64,000 nt of DNA from Pegea sp. RAD2-039 (taxonomy: Eukaryota; Chordata; Thaliacea; Salpida; Salpidae), in contig JAQGEQ010000379.1 of NCBI GenBank assembly GCA_034620365.1, forward strand, positions 457,902-521,901, written 5' to 3'. Under the pieces are notes generated by a model. The model made no database searches and had not been told where the DNA came from. It saw only the letters and a program-made list of their open reading frames with translations. Shown here piece after piece: positions 55,447 to 64,000 of this stretch. Both the position numbers and the translations under genes were made by a program. How positions within the stretch are numbered: the first letter of the stretch is position 1; each line of letters starts with the position of its first letter.

Positions 55447-56883
55447 CTAGTCGAAGCGGGTGCTGATGTCAATGTACAAGACAATTACTATGTCAAACAA
55501 GTTGTCCTGCCTGGTTTCACAAGAACTGATATTCAGATAACTCGTGAAAATGATTTCTGTGAAATTTTGAACCCAAGACATGATTTTCGTGGTTACACAG
55601 CTCTTCACTATGCTGTGTTGAATGGTTGTATGCCAGCTGTAAAATATCTTCTCGAACATGGGGCTGATCCTTTAATCAAAAATTTTGGAGGACATCTTCC
55701 TGAGATGTATGCTAATCCTGATCAAACAGAGCTGCTACAACTGTTAAAGAAATATAAAGAAAAAGCAATTGGTCTGATAAAGGAGAAGGAAGCCAAAGAA
55801 AGAGCCCTTTACCCTCTTGAACAGCAACTAAAAGAGAATATCATTGGGCAAGAGTGTGCAATTGTAACAGTTGCTGGTTGTATTCGTCGAAAACAGAATG
55901 GTTGGTTTGACGAAAACCATCCACTTGTATTTCTTTTCTTGGGTTCATCTGGAATTGGCAAAACTGAACTTGCTAAACAACTAGCTTCTTATTTGCATAA
56001 GGACAACAAAAAATGCTTTATTCGGCTTGATATGTCTGAGTACCAGGAAAAACATGAAGTAGCCAAATTGATTGGTTCTCCTCCGGGTTATATCGGTCAT
56101 GACCAAGGTGGCCAATTGACAAAAAGGTTGAGAGAAAACCCAGAGTCGGTTGTGTTGTTTGATGAAGTAGATAAAGCTCATCCTGATGTTTTGACTGTCC
56201 TCCTGCAACTATTTGACGAAGGAAGACTGACTGACGGAAAAGGAGATACTATTGAATGTAAAAATGCTGTCTTTATCATGACTTCTAATCTTGCTGCTTC
56301 AGAAATTGCAAAATATGGGCAAAAGCTCAGAAATCTTCGGGGAGTTAAAGCTTCTCAGCAAGAAAATGGTGAAAATAAAGAAGTAACTTTAACAAAAGTG
56401 TCACGTGATTTCCAAGAAGATGTGGTTCGACCAATCCTAAAACGCCATTTTGGCAGAGACGAGTTTTTAGGAAGAATTAATGAATTTGTGTATTTTTTGC
56501 CTTTTTCATATTCAGAGTTGTTACTTTTGGTTGAAAAAGAATTAAAGATGTGGACCAAACATGCTGAGAAGCAACACAATATCGCTTTTACCTGGCAAGA
56601 GCCTGACGTCACAGCATTGCTAGCTCACGGATACAACATACATTATGGTGGACGTTCTATCAAGTATGAAGTAGATAGAAGAGTGATTACATTACTTGCT
56701 CATGCTCAGGAACAAGGATTCCTCAAAAGAGGGTGCTCTGTTCATATCAGAGTCATCAAGAACGAAGATCAGGAAGACTCCCAACTTCAATTAGATATTA
56801 CAGAAGAAAATAAGAAGACTTCTTGCTTGAATGAAAACGAACTTTTGAATTACCAACTCAACGGCCTTTCCACATTAAGTTAA
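55447..56883 (+). CDS. CLPB: Ankyrin-ClpB AAA+ disaggregase (3' terminal exon)
   Basis: One long exon of 478 codons after an AACAG acceptor (55442-55446). CLPB (SKD3) is the mitochondrial intermembrane-space ATPase that dissolves aggregates in animals. Seen here: the end of one ankyrin repeat (LVEAGADVN), ITRENDF, a second repeat ([27 protein letters not shown]), a Lys/Glu-rich linker, [19 protein letters not shown], Walker [13 protein letters not shown], pore-loop region [16 protein letters not shown], Walker [12 protein letters not shown], sensor 1 [21 protein letters not shown] and sensor 2 [17 protein letters not shown]. It matches the human C-terminal two thirds end to end. The N-terminal exons (targeting peptide, first ankyrin repeat) are not visible; immediately upstream is the tRNA array, which must lie in an intron or have displaced the 5' end. 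PRPF4 follows 214 bp downstream on the same strand. Confidence 0.92.
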   Translation, partial: LVEAGADVNVQDNYYVKQVVLPGFTRTDIQITRENDFCEILNPRHDFRGYTALHYAVLNGCMPAVKYLLEHGADPLIKNFGGHLPEMYANPDQTELLQLLKKYKEKAIGLIKEKEAKERALYPLEQQLKENIIGQECAIVTVAGCIRRKQNGWFDENHPLVFLFLGSSGIGKTELAKQLASYLHKDNKKCFIRLDMSEYQEKHEVAKLIGSPPGYIGHDQGGQLTKRLRENPESVVLFDEVDKAHPDVLTVLLQLFDEGRLTDGKGDTIECKNAVFIMTSNLAASEIAKYGQKLRNLRGVKASQQENGENKEVTLTKVSRDFQEDVVRPILKRHFGRDEFLGRINEFVYFLPFSYSELLLLVEKELKMWTKHAEKQHNIAFTWQEPDVTALLAHGYNIHYGGRSIKYEVDRRVITLLAHAQEQGFLKRGCSVHIRVIKNEDQEDSQLQLDITEENKKTSCLNENELLNYQLNGLSTLS

Positions 56884-57015
56884 CCATCAACTTTTCACAA
56901 GTATCTTACTAACATGTTCTTATCGTTGTCCTTTATTTATATAGCAGAGATTTGAAGTAATTGAATATTTTCAAATGTTTGTCGAAGGCTTTCTTCTCAA
57001 GTGTTTTCCTTTTCA

Positions 57016-57021
57016 AATAAA
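57016..57021 (+). terminator. Candidate poly(A) signal of CLPB
   Basis: AATAAA 133 nt after the CLPB stop and only about 60 nt before a TGCTTACAG acceptor-like site preceding the PRPF4 start codon. Confidence 0.5.
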
Positions 57022-57097
57022 CTTAGTTAAGATATACTGCTGGATTCTGATTGGTGTTTGAACTGTTACTTGCTTACAGAAGTAGCTTTTGTTAATT

Positions 57098-59071
57098 ATG
57101 TCGGCTTTTATTGATAAAAATGGAGAGTTTGAGGAGGCAAAGCCAGCCAAGGTGAGTAAACTGGAACGAGTCGATGACGATGATCTAACCAAAGGTATAC
57201 TTGCTGGAAACATTAATATGGCTGATAAAAGTAAGATACTGATGTCAAACTTTTGTTGTATTAATTGATGTCGATCTTCTGATGTGTCTTTAGGTCAGAT
57301 GATGAAGCTAGATGATGAAGTGAGGCAGGAACAGAATCGGATCTTAGCGGAGTTTGAACGAAAGAAGAAACTTCGACAAATTCACATCACTACTGACGAC
57401 GACGAAGTAGCCGATCTTTGCTTCCATCTCTCTTTAAGACACGATCTTCCTAGATTCGAGAGCTTCTTCGTGATCGCGGTATGCCAGTGACGTTGTTTGG
57501 AGAAGGACCAGCTGACAGGCGCGAGCGTTTAAGAGACTCGATCTCAGTGTTAGGACCAATCAGAACCAAGCAAGAACAAGAGTTTGAGGATAAAGAGGCT
57601 GAAGAGGTGATAAGAAAGCTGATTTGTGGATTCATCATTTCAACATCCTTGTTTCAGCTCACTAAAAAGACTTGGTATCATGAAGGTCCCGAAGTTTTAG
57701 AAGAGATGAGGTACTACATCGCAGAATATGCCAAAGAAAGGTAACACATCAACCACTAGTGGCAGTAGATAGCTGAATGTATTTGAGTCAGGTTGAAGAG
57801 GCGCTTGAAGAACGAAAGAGAGTTCAATTGTCTTCCAGAGGCACAAAAGACTCTTCGTTTGCAGAAGACACATCGCTTTATTCAGTCCTGTTCTAGTCTG
57901 AGCAGTCAAATTGGACACGATAGACCAGTGTCCTTCTGTCACATTAGTCCCAATAACAAGTTGCTGGCCACAGCCTCATGGAGTGGCGTGTGCAAGTTGT
58001 GGTCGCTGCCCAAGTGCAAAGAAGTCCTTACCTTAAGAGGTCCGTGTTTCAACATATCGCCCAGTCACTTGTAAACTTATCCTCAGCACATTCTATCAAC
58101 GTCGGCGCAATCGCGTTCCATCCACGATCAACTATCTCGCTCGATGAATCCAGCGCCAACTTAGCTTCGTGTGCTGCTGATGGCGAAGTGAAGTTATGGA
58201 GCCTCACCAGCACCGAACCAGTTTGTCTTTTAGGCAAACATGAAAGACGAGTACCTCGACTTGCATTCCATCCTTGCGGGAGATTCCTGGGTACAGCTTG
58301 GTCAGTGACCCGCTTATTGCGACTCCATTTTGTTGACTTTTCTTTACAGTTATGATGCATCATGGCGATTATGGGATATGGAAAAGCAAGTTGAACTTCT
58401 TCATCAAGAAGGTCACACTAAAGGAGTGCATGACATTTCTTTCCAGGTACTTTGTTGTAGATTGAAAAACCATCAAGTTAACCAAGGTCACCATCTTTAG
58501 TGTGATGGATCGTTAGCTCTGACCGGTGGTTTGGATGCTTATGGACGAGTGTGGGACTTGAGGACAGGTCGTTGTATATTCTTTCTTGAAGGACATTTGA
58601 AAGAAATATACAGTGTTTGCTTCTCATCTAACGGGTCAGTTCTATCTTGTGTCTTCATCTTCTTTAATCTTTCATCTAACCTCAGATATGAGATGGCGAC
58701 TGGAGGTGCTGATAACGCCGTTAAGATCTGGGACATACGTAAGATCTCATGTGTCTACACGATACCCGCTCACACAAAACTCGTCTCTAAACTTCAATAT
58801 CAAAGTAACCTCTCCACCTAACCCCGGCTACTTCCACTTACATCATTCTGTGTTTGTAGAATCACGTGGGAACTACCTTCTAACTGGCTCCTATGACAAC
58901 ACAGCTAAAGTGTGGGGCACACCTGGATACTTGCCCCTAAATACATTTGCCGGACATCAGGGCAAAATTATGGGTCTGGATGTATCGAGTGACGGCGAAC
59001 AGATAGTCACGTGCTCCTTCGACCGAACTTTTAAATTGTGGGGCAAAGACGAACAGTCGACGATAGTGTGA
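57098..59071 (+). CDS. PRPF4: U4/U6 snRNP protein Prp4 (WD40)
   Basis: A core component of the U4/U6.U5 tri-snRNP that acts in the nucleus with PRPF3 and the peptidyl-prolyl isomerase H during pre-mRNA splicing. Ten exons: 57098-57230, 57294-57406, 57454-57606, 57658-57740, 57792-58039, 58087-58300, 58350-58446, 58501-58634, 58686-58804, 58860-59071, joining in phase to 501 aa; human is 522. N-terminal features: [19 protein letters not shown] and the splicing-factor motif [17 protein letters not shown]. Then [13 protein letters not shown] and a seven-bladed WD40 propeller ([101 protein letters not shown]). Introns are about 45-65 nt. It lies just behind CLPB with a CAG acceptor-like site 18 nt before the ATG, compatible with an operon or a 5' UTR intron. 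Confidence 0.96.
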
Positions 59072-59079
59072 TCACGTCA

Positions 59080-62000
59080 TCAACTCCTTGTTACCTGCAA
59101 ACCAACACCAACCACTAGCTGCTAACTAGTTCTAGGAAATCGTTTTATTTCTATTATATATTTTTTGGCGAAATCAAAACATTTCAACTGACTTTGCTCA
59201 ACAAATCACATTGTTTGCTGTTTCGTTATTAAATTATGTAAAAAGTTGATGAGATGGTTTCTGGTGGTGACTTGATGCAAACAAGTTACAAAGCTATCTG
59301 AGTAATGAAGTAAACTTCCTAAAGTTACAAATCTCATATTTTGAAATTATTTAGTAGTTTAATAAAACAGTTTTATAAATTTGCATCATAATTCTATCAG
59401 ATACTTGCTAATAATTTAGCTTAAATTCTTTTTATGGAATTAGAGTGACAGATTTTAAAGAAATAAGCTTAAAAATACTCTTAGTGGCAGGTGAAGTAAA
59501 ATCTCGAGAAATAACTTCCGTTTTATGGATTAGATAATTAATTATTTAGTAGAAGTTGATAAATTATTAATTTATAAAGAAAAAAATATTTGTATTAAAT
59601 TAAAAGCTGCATAAGTAACCGGATTTGGAAGAAAAAGATTTAATAAGTTGATAGTAGAGTTTTCTGCTAGAATTCATTTGCTTCGAGGAAATGTCATTGT
59701 AATATGATCCCGAAGCTTAGTGTCCGCCAAACGGCAGTACAGGGCTTAACTCTTACAAATTCTCATATATATGTGATGAAATGGACTGAAGAGATAAACG
59801 GTAGAATATGCAGCTGTCACATTACTTTCACGCCCACTTTTGTTATTTTATCTCAAAAATTATCGGCCAATTTATTTTGTAATTATTTTGTTTTGAAGAA
59901 GATAATATATTTAAATTGAAGTAGATTGATTTTTTTGAAAGCTTAGAGCTGTATTAGATTTGAATTGACAAAGGCAGCATGTTAAAAAGTTTTGTTGATA
60001 AAATTTCAGTATTTTAACTACAGGGTTATATTAATAACCTCAAAATATGACTTAAAAGAAGTATTTTTGAAGCTAAAAGTTATTCACATTAAGATTTAAA
60101 TTAGCTTAATTTGCAGTGTTTTAATTTATAGCCTTTTATACAAATGTTGGATATCTTACATCAGTCTACTTTTAAATTATTTAAGTGTTTTCTTTCTCAT
60201 TTCTAAGTATTGTTTATAAAGTTCTAGATTAATCTGCATCATAAAATTTTAGTTTACTTCTATCTAATAGACAAGTAAAAGCAAACTATAAATTACAAAA
60301 TTTATTTATGATAAAATGTAATAGTTGTTTTGCTGAAAATAATTCATGTTATCTCTTTATCTTTGTTGATTCATATAAAACAATGTTTTTCAATATAATT
60401 AGTCACAACGTATATTTTATTTGGCTTTTAATTATAATGTTTGCAGACAAATCTAATAAAATGTTAATGTTTATTATTAACTTTATTCCAATTTTATATT
60501 TAATTTTAGTTACAAAATAGCTTTAAAACTAAAATCTAAAAAATTCTGTCATCTTATCATACAAAATGTTTATTTTATTTTCCCTTAATTAACATTTTTG
60601 TACAATTTTACTGTAGTTTTAACTTAATGATAATGTTTACAAAGCTAAGATAAACATATATATATGTTTTTATGTTATATTTTGCTTATAAATTTGTGTT
60701 GTTTACTTTTGTGAAAGTAAATAAATTTCTTTTTTGATATCAACTTAAATTATGTCTGTAGCCAATTTTTTCTTATAATTTAATCAATTTGATGATTTTA
60801 AACTGAAAAAAAACAAGCAAATGAAAAACTAGATAGATATCAACAAAGTTGTAAAAATTTTGTTAATATCATTGAAAATAAACATTATTAGAATATTTGG
60901 TTTAAAGGACAAAGAAAATAGAGATGGTCTTTAAATTTTATTTTTTGTTTTGATGTAGTTCATTATTTTGATTAAATGTTTACAAAACTTTCAATAAAAA
61001 CAATTTTTATAAAATCTGTTTATTTTAAAACTCAAATTACAATTTTTCAATTGGATATTTTCATTATGTTTTATTGATTTGTTTGCAGATGTTGTCTTAA
61101 ATATATGTTAATAAATGAATTGTAAATATATTATTGAAATCAGCATATGGTGTATATCTGTTTGGTAATTTTTATTTTTAAAAGTAATGAGTTTTAAATT
61201 CAATATAATTAGATTTGAATGTTTTTGAATCTAATTAGTTATCTATTTTTGTTCAAATGTTTTAACATTTTCATTAAAATTATTTTTCTAGTTGTGATTT
61301 TGTTCTAAATAAATCTTGTTTTGCTCAATTTCAGATATTTGTTTGTTATCTTATAATTGTTGATGTTATTTAAATTATAAATAAAAAGTTTTTTCTTGAC
61401 AAAATTTATATCTTTATTCAAAATAAAATTTTCATTTGCTTTAAAATTGAAGATTTAAAAGTTTTACTGAAGGATGTTTTTATTTCATCTTAATTTTTGT
61501 TTTGTTGTAATTATATCTATATTTTTTAAATAAATCAGTTATACATATTTTAATTGGTAACATAACATTAGTATTTATAAAAATGAAACAAATATTTAAA
61601 CTTAAAAGGTATAGAAACAAATGTTTATATTTTATTTGTTTTTGAAAGAAGAAATGAAAGTCATTCATTAACAGAATTGATTTTTGTATGAAAGATTCAT
61701 TTTATCAGCCTAGAACAGAAATAATTATCAAATAAATATTTAAAAGGCTATAGTTATTCGATAAATATTCGTTTAATATTAAATAAATTAAGTTTTAGCC
61801 TGATATATTTTAAAACTGAAGAAATGCTTTTTTAGATTATAAAAGTATGTTTCTATAAGTTGGAAAAAATCTTTCAACTCATTCAAAATCAGTTTTAGAT
61901 TGCTCTTTTATTTTTGAACTGAATTACTGCTTATATAGTAATAATCTTTTAATTTTATGTAGTCAAAAACTTTTCTGATGCTTTAACCTCTTGTCTTTGT

Positions 62001-62625
62001 CTTAAGAGCATTGTTCAAATAAACAAACAAAAGCTTCAAACCATCATTCAAATTCTTTTGTTAGTCTCACATTATTTCTTCTACTTAACTTTGTTAAGAT
62101 CGTTTATAATAGTGATTAGCTTGTTATTTCTTATGTAATCTTAAACATCAAATCAACCCTGTATAAAGTTGATGTATATTTTCAAGAACAAGCTTAAAGT
62201 ATTTTTCATAGAGATGTTTTCATTTTTTTAAGTAAATACGTTTCAAAAGTTCTATCATTAACCTATTCCATTTTGTTTTGATTTCATTTTCCAGAATAAT
62301 CTTTATCATTATAGTCCAATTGTATTTAATCAGCTATCAGAAAAATACATTTAATATAGCTTTATAAATAACGAAATGTTATTTTCAACTTTTAAATTAT
62401 AATTGTAAATAATAAATCATATTTTATACAAAAATGAATTCTTCAAAACATCCTATGATTATGAAAGCTTTTAATTATTCAATTTGTTCAATAATGTTAT
62501 AAGGATTTAGGGTTTGAATTATATTTTCTAAATGATTTTATTATCAAAATAAATTTTATATAATCCTAAGTCTATAAAATAAGACATAGTGATACAACAC
62601 TAAACTTTTATTCCTTGTGTTTATT
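59080..62625. other. AT-rich intergenic region between PRPF4 and DIP2
   Basis: AATAAA at 59361-59366 may serve PRPF4. Otherwise 3.5 kb of very AT-rich DNA with no gene, RNA or tandem repeat that I can support. Short ORFs at 59704 and 60308 have no coding features. A T-run ending in TAG at 62630-62632 looks like the acceptor of a DIP2 5' UTR exon. Confidence 0.5.
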
Positions 62626-62710
62626 TTTTTAGGCATAAAACTGCTAGTTTTTAAAGATATGCTACTTGAAGATCTGCCTAATACTTATCTAAGAGTAAAT
62701 TGATGTGATT

Positions 62711-64000
62711 ATGTCTGATGTTGATATCTCACAATTGCCTTTAGAAGTTCGTGCTAAGCTTGCTGAGCTAGATTTGGAAATTTCTGAAGGTATGTTCTTT
62801 TGTAATTGAATATTTACAATTAGTAATAACAAATGAAATAATTGGTAGCAGCAGAATAGAAAATAATAATAAAAAGTTAAATTGTTATCTTATTTTCAGG
62901 AGACATTACTCAAAAAGGTTATGACAAAAAGAAAAATAAGTTACTGGAACCTTTCCTAAATTCAACGAAAAAAAGTAATTTTAAATTTTGTGTAAATAAA
63001 CCATTAAAAATTTCAATTAAGTCGAAATCTATTCATTCAATATGATTTTGTGAGGATAATAACCATGAAATTGAGAATGAAAGTTGATAAGTGAAATATT
63101 TTGTGTTAGAAGTTGTACTTTGTCGCTTTTTGTAGCAAAGTGAGTCAGAGAAGCTTTGAATTATTAATAGATGTCGATGAAAGGATTGAAATAGTGGTTT
63201 GAATTATAAGCGACAGTTGCTTTTTGTTTCTCTATTCCTAATACTTGTTATTACCTGATCACGTGACTTTCGATTTTTTATAGGTGCGGAAGCAATACGT
63301 AACAAGCAAGTGACGTCACAACCGCCTCGTCCTGAAGTCTCTCGTAATCGAGCTCCGAACTCTAAAAAGGTAGCGGATAGACGACAGAGATCTCGACGAG
63401 ATGATCGTTATAGATCAGGTGATGATAATGCTCATCTGCAGCATCCATTAAATCTTTTTTCTTTCAGACATTCACACGGAAGCTGTACAAGTCGCGCTCG
63501 CCAAACATCGCTCTAAACGAATCCCAGTTCTTCCTTTACCTGTTAAACGTCGATCTTTGATGTTTCATGGAGCTACCAGCAGCAGTTTAGGTGATAGTAC
63601 AGGTACATCTTCGTCTCTTCTACCTTCATTAGTTTATTTCATTTTGTGACGTCACGTAGACGATGACATCACGACTGATATATCGACGGGCGACGACGAC
63701 GGCTCGTTAAGACGAGCTAATATCTCATTGGATAGTTCATCGAGTCATTCGATGAGCGGCAGCCGGGATTTAGTCACTCCATCTCCGCGGTCGATGCAAC
63801 AAATCCCGAGAAGTGAACAACCAACGGTAAGATGGTTTGTCGATCCTCACCGCTTCTCAAATAAGTGTCCCAGGCTGCCCCTAGGACCACAATCAACGAA
63901 TCGCGACCCAATCTCTCGACCCCTACTCCACTCACACAGAAACTTGCCGACATCATGCCTCAGATCTTGCCAGGTACTAGCGTCTTCCACGATGACGTCA
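62711..64000 (+). CDS. DIP2: Disco-interacting protein 2, 5' exons (partial)
   Basis: DIP2 proteins have an N-terminal DMAP1-binding domain and two adenylate-forming (acyl-CoA synthetase-like) domains, and act in lipid metabolism and nervous-system development (family knowledge). Exons seen: 62711-62789, 62900-62974, 63284-63418, 63468-63602, 63660-63826 and 63874 to about 63973 (donor CAG/GTACT) or beyond. The start LPLEVRAKLAELDLEISEG, followed by DITQKGYDKKKNKLL, is the DMAP1-binding domain and matches animal DIP2 closely. Next come the conserved SDIHTEAVQVALAKH and KRRSLM, and a Ser-rich disordered stretch (GSLRRANISLDSSSSHSMSG). The adenylation domains lie beyond the window. TGACGTCA occurs in exon 3 (63311), in intron 4 (63647) and at the very end (63993). 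GC content rises sharply compared with the upstream 3.5 kb. Confidence 0.9.

Overview
The window is nuclear DNA of an animal. It is AT-rich (roughly 70 percent A+T by eye) and its genes are split by spliceosomal introns with clean GT..AG borders. The gene content is metazoan: trifunctional GART, SLC13 and SLC7 membrane carriers, the ankyrin-ClpB disaggregase CLPB, the U4/U6 snRNP protein PRPF4 and the start of DIP2. Several introns are tiny (41-54 nt). I cannot place it to phylum; a non-vertebrate, intron-dense animal fits best.

Layout. 0.6-1.6 kb: two fragments of a non-LTR retrotransposon in inverted orientation. 2.2-10.0 kb: a complete 17-exon GART gene on the minus strand whose introns hold three minisatellites and a 26-copy array of 113-bp hairpin-like units. 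14.6-20.6 kb and 28.5-33.5 kb: two arms of an inverted segmental duplication, each with a lectin-like membrane protein and a small helical ORF. The left arm kept the lectin and the right arm kept the small ORF; the partner copies are broken. Between the arms, at 21.3-22.7 kb, lies an intronless SLC7 (LAT-type) carrier on the minus strand. 34.7-48.1 kb: a second inverted duplication, of two head-to-head SLC13 genes. The plus copy is intact (598 aa). The minus copy is open along its whole length except for one TAG in place of a conserved Trp. 43.1-43.3 kb: tRNA-Lys and tRNA-Pro inside intron 1 of the plus SLC13 gene. 49.6 kb: tRNA-Val. 50.1-55.4 kb: a tandem array of a 963-bp unit carrying tRNA-Pro(UGG) and tRNA-Ala(AGC), ending abruptly 13 bp before the last exon of CLPB. 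55.4-59.1 kb: CLPB and PRPF4 in close tandem. 62.7-64.0 kb: the 5' exons of DIP2, which continues past the window.

The most unusual signal is the palindrome TGACGTCA (often extended to TGATGACGTCATCA). I count about 33 copies where base composition predicts less than one. It falls in exons, short introns and one upstream region of GART, SLC13, CLPB and DIP2, and is absent from the AT-rich duplicated tracts. It often comes as pairs 11-20 bp apart. Three unrelated short introns (one in GART, two in SLC13) consist of little more than a GTTAGT donor, two of these palindromes and an acceptor, which resembles introner-like intron gain. In GART exons the same palindrome encodes Asp-(Asp)-Val-(Ile/Thr). 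Intron positions, splice phases and coordinates were worked out by hand; no alignment or search was run.
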